DNA of 56,547 nt. Origin: Halomicronema sp. CCY15110. Its GTDB lineage: Bacteria > Cyanobacteriota > Cyanobacteriia > Phormidesmidales > Phormidesmidaceae. The stretch covers positions 1 through 56,547 of the forward strand of contig NZ_JACSWC010000163.1 in NCBI RefSeq assembly GCF_016888165.1, written 5' to 3'. This document shows positions 25,715 through 34,395 of the stretch, piece by piece. A program made the translations under genes and the position numbers. A model generated the notes under the pieces. It was not told the DNA's origin. It did no database searches and was given only the letters and a program-made list of their open reading frames with translations. Numbering within the stretch: the first letter of the stretch is position 1; the number at the start of each line of letters is the position of its first letter.

Positions 25715-26031
25715 TGATCGCAATTGACAACATCACGGGGTACTAACACTGATGATTTTCAGAATTTGAAATTGTTTGATAGAAGCGCTCCGGGCTCCAT
25801 GCCACTGGCTCCCAGTCAACCGCGCTTCGGGATGGATTGTTTCGGCAAAATCGGATTAATCTGTGAGCATCGTCAGGCGTGAACGGCATATTCAGATGTG
25901 GGCCAACTAGGGGCACATTACAGATGGTAGCGAGTCATCCTGGTTAAGCAGAGGGGTGACTAGTCCCAGCGAGCAGCCATCGCCTTGACTGTGGCAGTTC
26001 AGCAATATCGATTTGGATAGGATTTCTCTGG

Positions 26032-27168
26032 ATGATGCATATTCTGGTGGTCAACTCAGATGCGGCCGTTCGCGATCGCCTTTATCAGTGGCTCGACGCC
26101 GCCGAGTATGACCTCACCCTTTGGGGCGAAGACCCGCAGGCGCTCGATCTCAAGCAATTTAGTGAACCGCTGTTGATCATTGGCGACTGGCAACAAGCCA
26201 CAGCGAGCGATTGTTTATCGACCTGGCAGGGCTGGAAGGCGCATCCTGATACCCCCCCGATTTTTTGCCTGATGCTGATTGCGACCGATCACCTAGATAA
26301 CTTAGTGCCAGCGCTAGCAGCGGGGGCTGATGATTGGCTCACCTACCCGCTGGATGAGATGACCTTGCGGGCTCGCCTCTTGGCCTGCCAGCAAGTGTTG
26401 CAGCTACGTCAAGATTTGCAAGCCCAAAAAGCCCAACTCCAGACTGAGCTAGCGGAAGCGGAAGCCTATGTGCGATCGCTGCTGCCTAAAGACCTCACCC
26501 AAAAGGTGCCGATCAATGCCCGCTTCATTCCGTCGAGTTCGTTGGGGGGCGACTGCTACGACTTTTACTGGCTCGACCCCGATTATCTCGTGATTTACTT
26601 GTTGGATGTTTCGGGGCACGGTCTGGGCTCGGCGCTGTTGTCAACATCGGTGCTGAATATGTTGCGATCGCAAGCGCTACCCGATGTGAACTTTTATCGC
26701 CCCGAAAAAGTGCTCCAGGCGCTAAATGACACGTTTCAGATGAACGACCAGAACGAAAAGTATTTCACCATGTGGTACGGCGTCTACAACCGCGCCAATC
26801 GCCAACTGATGTATGCGAGTGCGGGGCACCCACCGGCAGTGTTGATTTCCCCGCAACTGGGCCAGCAGCACCTGGTGGAAGCGTTGAAGACGCCAGGCCT
26901 GCCAATCGGGATGCTGCCCGACGTTCAATACAGTTGGAACCGCTGCGAGATTCCCCCCGGCAGCCGCTTGTACTTATTCAGCGACGGCGTTTACGAAATC
27001 AAGCAGTGGGACAACACCATCATGGGGCTAGAAGATTTTATCGAGATTTTATCGACCCATAACCTGAATCAGCCGATCGACGAGATTTTGACTCAGGTGA
27101 ATAGCCGCACCCAAGACCGCAGCGCCTTCTCCGACGACCTCTCGCTCCTAGAAGTTTGCCTAGACTGA
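26032..27168 (+). CDS. REC-domain SpoIIE/PP2C-type phosphatase
   Basis: A 378-residue serine/threonine phosphatase of the RsbU/SpoIIE type with an N-terminal receiver (about 1-120), a coiled linker (about 122-155) and the PP2C core (about 165-378). The phosphatase metal aspartates are present (GGDCYDFYWLD, LDVSGHGLGS, FSDGVYE, SDDLSLLE). The receiver keeps the likely phosphoacceptor D52, but the conserved lysine is replaced by tyrosine (Y105 in WLTYPLDEM), so ordinary phospho-signalling may be altered. Such enzymes dephosphorylate STAS antagonists in partner switching; no STAS gene is adjacent. Confidence 0.9.
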   Translation: MMHILVVNSDAAVRDRLYQWLDAAEYDLTLWGEDPQALDLKQFSEPLLIIGDWQQATASDCLSTWQGWKAHPDTPPIFCLMLIATDHLDNLVPALAAGADDWLTYPLDEMTLRARLLACQQVLQLRQDLQAQKAQLQTELAEAEAYVRSLLPKDLTQKVPINARFIPSSSLGGDCYDFYWLDPDYLVIYLLDVSGHGLGSALLSTSVLNMLRSQALPDVNFYRPEKVLQALNDTFQMNDQNEKYFTMWYGVYNRANRQLMYASAGHPPAVLISPQLGQQHLVEALKTPGLPIGMLPDVQYSWNRCEIPPGSRLYLFSDGVYEIKQWDNTIMGLEDFIEILSTHNLNQPIDEILTQVNSRTQDRSAFSDDLSLLEVCLD

Positions 27169-27282
27169 GCCGAGGATGTGACAACAAGGATTGCCAAAAT
27201 TGGCCATAGGTAGCTGAGGAGCCAGGGTTATCGCCAATGCTGTGAGCACGCCGGTAGCCCAGGACGCACCACCACATCAACG

Positions 27283-27324
27283 GCTGTAGAACAACCTACA
27301 TAAGCTGTAGAACAACTTACATAA
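27283..27324. repeat. Tandem 21-bp repeat
   Basis: Two adjacent copies of GCTGTAGAACAACCTACATAA (27283-27303 and 27304-27324) differ by one base. Each contains the dyad TGTAG-N6-CTACA (one mismatch in the second copy). The second copy overlaps the stop codon of the 55-residue minus-strand gene. Confidence 0.65.
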
Positions 27325-27484
27325 AGTGATCAATCACGACCGCCAACGCCGCGGCAAAGCCAGTAATCCCCATCGCTAGCCAGGGGCTTTGTCCTTGGGC
27401 AACCGCTAGTGACGTAATAATGCCAGCGCCGAGGGCGGCGATCACAAAGGAACCGAGCCAGTCTTTTTCTCGCTTTTGATACAT
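27317..27484 (-). CDS. Small two-helix membrane protein, hypothetical
   Basis: A 55-residue open frame starting MYQKREKDWLGSFVIAALGA, with two hydrophobic segments (about 11-29 and 35-52) separated by QGQSPW. The charged N-terminus followed by two helices, with the short turn, looks like a genuine small membrane protein. No clear ribosome site precedes the ATG, and I do not know the family. Its 3' end overlaps the tandem 21-bp repeat. Confidence 0.5.
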   Translation of the reverse strand: MYQKREKDWLGSFVIAALGAGIITSLAVAQGQSPWLAMGITGFAAALAVVIDHFM

Positions 27485-27936
27485 GAAATTTAAGCTTGGT
27501 AGGAAGGAAATTCTGTAGCAGCCCTCACGCTATCACCTCGTTGCGAGGGATTTACGGGTCGGGCTGGTAGCTGCAACCAAGGTTAAATTTGAGAGACATT
27601 TCTTAATGAGTGATCGACTCCGAGATGATGGGCGATCGCTTTCCTGAGGTAGTCACGTCGCCGCTCTGACTCCGTGAATCTCAGCCATGGCACTCCCCCA
27701 CCCACCGACGTCGTCGAGGAGTTCACACTCCGCCAACATGAACTTTGATGAAGTTTAAAGAGATATTGCGATGCCTGAAATCTGTAAAGGGCAGACTGTC
27801 GGCAAGTCGTTGCGACAATTGAAAAAATGGCCTGGTCATTGCCGGCATGGGCAACTGTGCAGAGGGTAACCAGCCGTTGAGCCAAAGCCGCGATCGCACC
27901 CACGCAACACACCAATTTTGGAGGAAATCGTTACCC
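27485..27936. other. Intergenic region before phycobiliprotein-like gene
   Basis: No gene is supported here; open frames are out of keeping with the flanking start at 27937. A GAGGAAA ribosome site at 27921-27927 belongs to the next gene. No convincing promoter boxes were found. Confidence 0.4.
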
Positions 27937-28395
27937 ATGTTAGCCACCTTGCATAACGCGACAGTCCAGGCTGATGGTCGCTTTCTGAATGATGAAGAAC
28001 TCCGAGGTTTACAGACGTATGTGCAGTCTTATAGAACTCGCTTAGCCACTTATCAGCTTTTGAGCCAACGAGGTGAGGCACTGGTGATGGCAGCGCTGCG
28101 ACAGTTAGCCCTGACCCATCGTCAAGAAGTGCAAACCCACAGTGGTAAATGCAAGCGCGATATGAATTACGCCCTGCAAGAAATCGCCAAGGCCGTGTTG
28201 ACGGGTGATCCGGAAGTTTTTCGCCAGGGCTTTTCACTGTGGATGGAAAACATTACCCGGGCAGTCCACAAGGGCAATTCAGCCGCTCGCGCTTACACCT
28301 GTCTGAAAGCAGAAATGCAAAAAGAGCTCCCCGCCGAGTGTGCCGCGCTGGTCGTCCCTTTCATCGATGATTTGATTACTTCATTTTCGGGATAG
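27937..28395 (+). CDS. Orphan phycobiliprotein-like bilin globin
   Basis: A 152-residue member of the phycobilisome globin-like family. ADGRFLNDEELRGLQTY (12-28) matches the family start, and GKCKRDMNYALQEI (70-84) carries the cysteine (C72) and the R-D pair of the chromophore-binding CxRD motif, so bilin attachment is plausible. It is too divergent to be a normal allophycocyanin or phycocyanin subunit and stands alone without apc or cpc genes. GAGGAAA before ATG 27937 fixes the start, although the frame is open from 27847. The next gene downstream encodes a bilin-type photoreceptor kinase. Confidence 0.82.
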   Translation: MLATLHNATVQADGRFLNDEELRGLQTYVQSYRTRLATYQLLSQRGEALVMAALRQLALTHRQEVQTHSGKCKRDMNYALQEIAKAVLTGDPEVFRQGFSLWMENITRAVHKGNSAARAYTCLKAEMQKELPAECAALVVPFIDDLITSFSG

Positions 28396-28902
28396 GAAGC
28401 TGAGCAGTTACACGCTTGTGGGGCACAAGCTACCCCCAACGACTGGGAACTGAATTTTTAGCCACCCGCCGCTGCCGCAAAGATTGCTAACGCGATCGCA
28501 GCTTTTGGGAAAAATCTGGGGATATTAAGCAGAACCCGATCGACTTAGTAATCAGACGTGCTTGCTGCCTAGATAGACAATCTGAATCCGGGATGACGAT
28601 GCAGAGGCGCTTTCAGCGTCATCCGCAGCCTAAATCCCCCCAAATGGACAGGTGTTTGCCCTCCTGGGAGGGGAGCAAAATCGGTTTTGGCTTCACCCGA
28701 ACTGACGTTAGAGCGGGCTGGGAGGCACCAGTAGATCGGGCTGGGAGGCACCAGTTCACACGAAACGAAGGGCGGCGTCTGCAACGCCTCAGCCTGAGTA
28801 ACCGGGCGAATGTCCTAGGGCAAAGGCCACTCGACCTGGGAGCCGGTGGCCGACAGGGCAGCTGGTTGGGAGCATCAATCCGGTCGATAGAGGAACCTCC
28901 GG
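28396..28902. other. Intergenic region with 19-bp repeat
   Basis: This 507-base gap has no supported gene. CGGGCTGGGAGGCACCAGT is present at 28714-28732 and again at 28737-28755, so a 23-base unit has been duplicated in tandem. It presumably contains the promoter for the kinase gene. Confidence 0.5.
28714..28755. repeat. Tandem duplication of a 23-base unit
   Basis: The 19-base core CGGGCTGGGAGGCACCAGT is exactly repeated with a four-base linker. It is 150-190 bases upstream of the photoreceptor kinase start. Confidence 0.55.
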
Positions 28903-31900
28903 GTGACAGAAACTGACATCACACTGGCTATGGTCAATCACCATTCCAAATCAAGGTCCGATGCGGCTCCGGCCATCAGCATCACTCCAGATTTGCTGCA
29001 TCAGGCCCTGGATGAAGTCTCCACGGCAATCTACATTAAAGATCGTGAACAACGATTGCAGTTTGTCAATCAGGCTTGTTGTCAACTCGTAGGGCAGCCC
29101 CGGCAGGCTTTGCTAGCAGCGACCGAAGCAGACTTGTTATCTCCAGCGATCGCCCAACGTCTGGCAGCATTAGACAGCGCTACTTGGCACGGACGCGGCA
29201 GCTCCGATCCGGTCACAGTCGTGGTGACACCAACAGATCAGTCGCCCTACACCGCCACCCGGCGCACTCAGTTAGCCACCGATGGGCAGTCACTGATTTG
29301 TTATTTAGAGGCCGTAACGGCGAGTGCCGCCGTCTCCCCTGGCGGATTGCCCACGACCTGGCCAAATACTCAGTTAGAAGCTCTGTTGGCCAATGTGCCA
29401 GCGGTCATTTATCAACTCCAGCGTTCTGCCCAAGGGGACTTGCAGTTTGGATTTATCAGTCCGGGGGCGTATGAGGTATTTGGGTTGGGCTCTGACCTGA
29501 TCTTGGCTAATGCCGCTCAAGTGTTAGACCACATTCATCGCCTCGATCGCCCTCGGTTTCAGGAAACGTTGTTGGAGTCGGCCGCCACCCTAGTCGCGTG
29601 GCGGTGGGAAGGGCGCTATTACAAACCCAACGGTCAGGTCGGCTGGCTACAAACCGTGGGCCGCCCCCAAGTAGGCTCCACGGGAGCGGTGGTGTGGGAT
29701 GGCCTGATGATGGATGTGACTAGCCGCAAGCAAGTCGAGGCGGCCACCATTGAACAAGCGGTGATGGAGCAAGCGATCGCGGATAACGAAACCCGCTTTC
29801 GCACCATTACAGAAACCATTCCTGGGGCGCTGCTGCAACTGCGGGTGCTGGCTGACGGCTATGCCATCGATTTTGTCAGCGATCGCATTCAAGCCCTCAC
29901 GGGATTGGCCCCAGTCGATTTAATGGCCGACGCTCAGACTTTTTTAGATCGGCTCCATCCGCGTGATAGCCAACGCTTTCAAGCCACCATTAACGAAGCG
30001 GCTCAGAGCCTGAGTCCCTGGAAGTTTGAGGGGCGCATTGTGGCGCTGAATGGCGACACCCGCTGGTGGCGATTGGATGCGATGCCCGTACCGCAAGAAC
30101 TGGGCGAAGTTGTCTTTTGTGGGGTGCTGCTCGATATCACCGAGCGCAAAACCATCGAAGAGGCCTATCGCGAAAACGCACATCAGCTCCGCATGGCGCT
30201 CAAGGTGTCGGCCATGGGGGTGTGGACCTGGGACATGGCGACGGATCAGATGGCCTGGACGACGGAACCCGGCACTTTGTTTGAAGCGTCGGCGGTCAGT
30301 TTTTGCGATACGTTCAATATGTATTTGCAGAATGTGCATCCCAGCGATCGCGAGCGGCTGCAACAAGCGGTCAGCCAAGCGGTCAGCACCGGCCAAGAGT
30401 ATCAAATCCAATATCGGCTCTTGCTCGGCGACGACACCAGCCGCTGGGTCGAAGAACGCGGCGGCCTGTGGCGCGACCCCGATGAATCGGTGCTCGGGCT
30501 CATGGGCACCGTCATCGACATCACCGATCGCCGCTTAGCCGAGGCCGCCCTGCAAGAGAGTGAAGAACGCAACCGCACGTTGATTAACAACATTCCGGGA
30601 GCGGTGTACCGTTGCAAAGCCGACAACAACTGGACGCTGCTGTTTCAAAGTGACGCGATCGCTGAAATCACTGGCTATCCCGTGGATCACCCCATCCATC
30701 AAGAAGAGTGGCGACTCATTCAGGGGGGCGATCGTGCGCGCGTTAACCAGGAAATCACCGCCGCGATCGCCCGCCGCCAACCCTTCGAAGTGGAATATCG
30801 CATCGGCCATGCCGATGGCAGCACCCGCTGGATCTTAGAGACCGGACAACCCATTCCCGATAGCACCGGCACCGTGCAATTAATTGACGGCGTCTTGACC
30901 GACATCACCCGCCGCAAAGAATCGGAAACCCAACTGCAAGACCTTGCCCGCCGCCAGGGACTGATCAATCGCATCTCCACTCAAATTCGCGACTCTTTGG
31001 AGCTGATGCCGCTCCTGCAAACCACGGTGGAAGCAGTGCGTAGCCAACTGGTGACCGATCGCGTCGTCGTCTATCGATTTGACACCGACTGGCAAGGCGA
31101 AGTCATTGTCGAAGATTGCGCCCCCACCTGGCCCTCTACCCTGGGAGCCATGGGGACGGACAACTGTTTTCCCACGGGGCTAGCCAATGATTACATGCAG
31201 GGCCGCGTACGCAGCATTGCCGACATTTATCAGGCCGGTTTGGAAGCCTGCCATGTGCAATACCTCGAAAACTTGCAAGTGCGGGCCAATCTCATCGTGC
31301 CGATTTTGCTCAAGCAACAGCTGTGGGGATTGCTGATTGCCCATGAATGTCGGCAACCGCGCCAGTGGACGACGGGCGAAGGCGAACTACTGAAAGCCTT
31401 GGCCGATCAGGTGGGACTAGCGATTGGTCAAGCCGATCTGTATGAGCAAGCCACCAGAAATGCGATACGAGCCCGGCAGCAAGCCGCCGATCTCAAGGCG
31501 ACCCTGGCCGAGTTGCAGCGCACCCAATCACAACTCGTCCAGACGGAAAAGATGTCGAGCTTGGGACAACTCGTGGCGGGCGTGGCCCATGAAATCAACA
31601 ACCCCGTGAGTTTTATCGATGGCAACGTAGTGCATGCAGCGGAATATACCGCAGACTTGCTCGCCTTGATTGCTCACTATCGGCAAACCTATCCTGACCC
31701 GCCGCCCGCCTTGCAACAAGCCATGGACGCCGTGGATTTAGATTTTTTGGCAGAAGATTTTCCAAAACTGCTGGAATCGATGCGAATTGGGGCGGAGCGC
31801 ATCAAAAGTATTGTGGCGTCACTGCGCACGTTTTCGCGCATGGATGAAGCCGAAATTAAAGCGGTAAACCTGCATGACGGGCTCGACAGCACCATCATGA

Positions 31901-32355
31901 TTTTGCAGCATCGCCTCAAGGCCCACGGCGATCGCCCCCAAATTTTGCTAGCGCGTCACTACGGCGAACTGCCCCTGGTGGAATGCTACGCGGGCAAGCT
32001 CAACCAGGTATTTATGAATTTGCTGAGTAACGCGATCGATGCGCTGGACGAGCAACTGGCAGCGGGTGAACAACTCGCGCCCCCGCAATTGGCGATCGCC
32101 ACCACGCAATTAACTCCCGATCAAGTCCGCATCAGCATTACTGACAATGGGGCAGGCATTCCCGCCGAGCAGCAGCGACGCATTTTTGAACCGTTTTACA
32201 CCACCAAGCCCATTGGTAAAGGCACCGGCATCGGCCTCTCCATCAGCTATCAAATCGTGACCGAACAGCATCGCGGCACCTTGACCTGTGAATCCCAACT
32301 TAGTCAAGGCACCACATTCCACGTCACGATTCCAATTCAGCAGGGTACCACTTAG
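28903..32355 (+). CDS. Five-PAS cyanobacteriochrome histidine kinase
   Basis: An 1150-residue sensor kinase with no membrane segment visible. Five PAS domains (about 28-140, 157-275, 297-415, 422-550, 555-680) precede a bilin-binding GAF domain (about 700-860). That GAF shows the DXCF motif DNCF (C755) and the canonical chromophore cysteine in ACH (C783), 28 residues apart, plus DYMQGRVRSIADIYQAGL and QVRANLIVPIL. This is the pattern of DXCF cyanobacteriochromes, which usually sense violet/blue versus green or yellow light. HisKA with AGVAHEINNP (H896) and HATPase (NLLSNAIDALDE; DNGAGIP; KGTGIGLSIS) follow. GTG 28903 is the likely start. No response regulator is adjacent. Confidence 0.9.
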   Translation: MTETDITLAMVNHHSKSRSDAAPAISITPDLLHQALDEVSTAIYIKDREQRLQFVNQACCQLVGQPRQALLAATEADLLSPAIAQRLAALDSATWHGRGSSDPVTVVVTPTDQSPYTATRRTQLATDGQSLICYLEAVTASAAVSPGGLPTTWPNTQLEALLANVPAVIYQLQRSAQGDLQFGFISPGAYEVFGLGSDLILANAAQVLDHIHRLDRPRFQETLLESAATLVAWRWEGRYYKPNGQVGWLQTVGRPQVGSTGAVVWDGLMMDVTSRKQVEAATIEQAVMEQAIADNETRFRTITETIPGALLQLRVLADGYAIDFVSDRIQALTGLAPVDLMADAQTFLDRLHPRDSQRFQATINEAAQSLSPWKFEGRIVALNGDTRWWRLDAMPVPQELGEVVFCGVLLDITERKTIEEAYRENAHQLRMALKVSAMGVWTWDMATDQMAWTTEPGTLFEASAVSFCDTFNMYLQNVHPSDRERLQQAVSQAVSTGQEYQIQYRLLLGDDTSRWVEERGGLWRDPDESVLGLMGTVIDITDRRLAEAALQESEERNRTLINNIPGAVYRCKADNNWTLLFQSDAIAEITGYPVDHPIHQEEWRLIQGGDRARVNQEITAAIARRQPFEVEYRIGHADGSTRWILETGQPIPDSTGTVQLIDGVLTDITRRKESETQLQDLARRQGLINRISTQIRDSLELMPLLQTTVEAVRSQLVTDRVVVYRFDTDWQGEVIVEDCAPTWPSTLGAMGTDNCFPTGLANDYMQGRVRSIADIYQAGLEACHVQYLENLQVRANLIVPILLKQQLWGLLIAHECRQPRQWTTGEGELLKALADQVGLAIGQADLYEQATRNAIRARQQAADLKATLAELQRTQSQLVQTEKMSSLGQLVAGVAHEINNPVSFIDGNVVHAAEYTADLLALIAHYRQTYPDPPPALQQAMDAVDLDFLAEDFPKLLESMRIGAERIKSIVASLRTFSRMDEAEIKAVNLHDGLDSTIMILQHRLKAHGDRPQILLARHYGELPLVECYAGKLNQVFMNLLSNAIDALDEQLAAGEQLAPPQLAIATTQLTPDQVRISITDNGAGIPAEQQRRIFEPFYTTKPIGKGTGIGLSISYQIVTEQHRGTLTCESQLSQGTTFHVTIPIQQGTT

Positions 32356-32373
32356 GCGTTCCGCAGTCGGCCT

Positions 32374-33012
32374 CTATTCGTTTCGTAGACTGAGTGGATC
32401 GCGGCCCGGCAACCGTTCCATCACGTCTAAGACGGCTTGCTGCGCGGCCAAAATATCCCGCTCTTCGCCCCCCAGATACAGCCGGCCAAAACTGCCCACC
32501 GAGGTGATTTGCAGAATATTGATCAACGCCGCTTTTTCCGCCTCATTAGCCGCCAGCGAGGCGTAGGCCGCAGGCTCTACCTCAAACACATAGAGCGTCT
32601 GCCCCGCCACGATCATGTTGCCACGACGGGTGCGATTAATCAGCTGCACATGATGCGAATCCAGATTGCGAATGACTTGACTCGATTTAATCTGCGGGCG
32701 TAGGCAATCGCGACGATCGACCCCCAAAACATCGAGCATCGCCTGACTAGCCGCGTGGATTTCGGCCTGACTGCTGGAGTGAATTTCTAACGTGCCGTAC
32801 AGGCGCTCAACCATGAGCACCGCTGGTCGCACCACCGCCGACTTGAGGGCAATGTCCATCAGGCGGTGCACTTCAATACCCGGCGCAATTTCGAGCCACA
32901 GGGAGGAATCGCCCGGCAAGGGCAAGAAACCAACTGACACCGTTCCCATAAAAGCGGCGTGTTGCGGTTGCAGATTGTCGATATATACGTAGCTGCGCAG
33001 ATCAACGCCCAA
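32374..33012 (-). CDS. ccmP: Carboxysome shell protein CcmP (BMC-T)
   Basis: A tandem-BMC shell protein whose first domain contains [20 protein letters not shown] and whose second contains [24 protein letters not shown] trimers of this type form a double layer with a gated pore in the carboxysome shell. The open frame extends to 33078, but starting at TTG 33012 ([10 protein letters not shown]) gives 212 residues and matches the known CcmP length and N-terminus; AGGAG and GAAGG lie upstream. It is unlinked to the main ccm cluster, as in other cyanobacteria, and converges on the kinase gene. Confidence 0.93.
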   Translation of the reverse strand: MGVDLRSYVYIDNLQPQHAAFMGTVSVGFLPLPGDSSLWLEIAPGIEVHRLMDIALKSAVVRPAVLMVERLYGTLEIHSSSQAEIHAASQAMLDVLGVDRRDCLRPQIKSSQVIRNLDSHHVQLINRTRRGNMIVAGQTLYVFEVEPAAYASLAANEAEKAALINILQITSVGSFGRLYLGGEERDILAAQQAVLDVMERLPGRDPLSLRNE

Positions 33013-33243
33013 AGCCTTCGGTGCTCCTGTGTCTCCCCCGTCAGTATACCGGGCTAAGGCGACACCCATGAGGCACAAGCCGGGAAGGGATGAACAGCGG
33101 GCATCTAGACTCAGGCATGGCGGCGATCGCCAGCGCTAAGGGATCGGCGGGAAAATAACATCCCGGTAACGGCAGTGCTTGGGTGGCTGGGTGGCTGGGT
33201 CAGGTGCGGGTCTGGAGTCGGTACTTTAATTGCCCGCGCATCC

Positions 33244-34272
33244 CTAACCACGGGATGATGAGCGCTGCAACCGAATCCAGGGATCATCAACGATCGCGAT
33301 CGCCCCCCCCGGAAAAGGATCGGTTTGACTGCGATTGGGGGCCGTGAGCAACGCCATCACTTTTTCCACATGGGCGAATTGGGGCGAAATCGCGAACCGG
33401 TCACTGAGCCATTGGCGAATGACGCGGCGTTGCAAGGCCAGGGGCTCAGTACGCAGCGATCGCCGTTGCACCTGCTCACCCACCACACATTGCGCATAAA
33501 CCCGGCTGGCTGCCGCCTGCAGGTAGGCCACCTCCGCCGCCAAGATTTCGGCAGTCTGGGCCAGCGTGGCGTCTACCTGGGGATTGAAATGCGTGCGTAA
33601 AGTTGGCAAAACATCGAGGCGGAGGCGATTGCGGCGGAAGGTGCGATCGCGATTCGTCTCATCTTCCCAAATGGGTAGGTGGAAGTCCTGGCAAAATTTG
33701 CCGGTTTGCTCGCGAGTGATCTCCAGCAAGGGACGCACCAGGGCAATGTGAGGCGTCTCAGGCGTGAGCGATCGCCACCAGGTCAGCGCTTGCAAGCCAT
33801 CCAAACCACTGCCGCGCAGCAGGTTGAACAGTAGAGTTTCAGCGCGATCGCTGGCGGTGTGTCCCGTCACCACATGGGTACAGCCCAACGCGATCGCCGT
33901 CTCCGCCAACATTTGATATCGCCACGTCCGCGCCGCCGCCTCACTTGCCAAAGGCTGGGTCGCAACCTTCTCCGTGTGGGGCAAGCCCAACTCCGCCGCC
34001 CACTGTGCCACAAAGTGGGCATTGGCATCGGCATCCTCACGCCAGCGGTGATTGCCGTGAATCGTATGCAGTTGCCACTGCCATTGGGTCTGCAAATCGA
34101 CCAGTAACCGTAACAAGCACTGCGAATCTTGTCCCCCGGAAACCGCCACTAATAGCCGTGCCTGCTGCGGCAACAGACCCGTAGGCATGGGATGCAGACT
34201 CGACTCACGCGGGACCCGGTGCGATCGCAAGGTCTGGTGCAACTGCGCATGTAAAGGACTCCAGGGCGTCAT
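33244..34272 (-). CDS. tilS: tRNA(Ile)-lysidine synthase
   Basis: A 342-residue PP-loop ATPase that adds lysine to the CAU anticodon of tRNA-Ile so that it reads AUA. The P-loop SGGQDSQCLL is at about residues 46-55, followed by HGNHRWREDADANAHFVAQW, HTASDRAETLLFNLLRGSGL, and RPLLEITREQTGKFCQDFHL. ATG 34272 is chosen over 34299 because the longer start adds only non-conserved residues. It is divergent from minC. Confidence 0.95.
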   Translation of the reverse strand: MTPWSPLHAQLHQTLRSHRVPRESSLHPMPTGLLPQQARLLVAVSGGQDSQCLLRLLVDLQTQWQWQLHTIHGNHRWREDADANAHFVAQWAAELGLPHTEKVATQPLASEAAARTWRYQMLAETAIALGCTHVVTGHTASDRAETLLFNLLRGSGLDGLQALTWWRSLTPETPHIALVRPLLEITREQTGKFCQDFHLPIWEDETNRDRTFRRNRLRLDVLPTLRTHFNPQVDATLAQTAEILAAEVAYLQAAASRVYAQCVVGEQVQRRSLRTEPLALQRRVIRQWLSDRFAISPQFAHVEKVMALLTAPNRSQTDPFPGGAIAIVDDPWIRLQRSSSRG

Positions 34273-34395
34273 AGCAGTGGACTCCCACCCCCCTCTCAAC
34301 TGCCGTCAATAACTTTGCGATCGGGCAACACAGTACAGACATCCTGCTCTAAGATGGCATGACGAGACTGCCCTATCGTGACGCTGTCGCCAACT

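Larger units (their letters stand above)
25590..26031. other. Intergenic region with tandem repeats and palindrome
   Basis: This 442-base gap has no supported gene. It holds the tandem GACATTTTGTC pair at 25631-25652 and a perfect palindrome at 25701-25714. It precedes the SpoIIE-type phosphatase gene and probably contains its control region. Confidence 0.5.
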
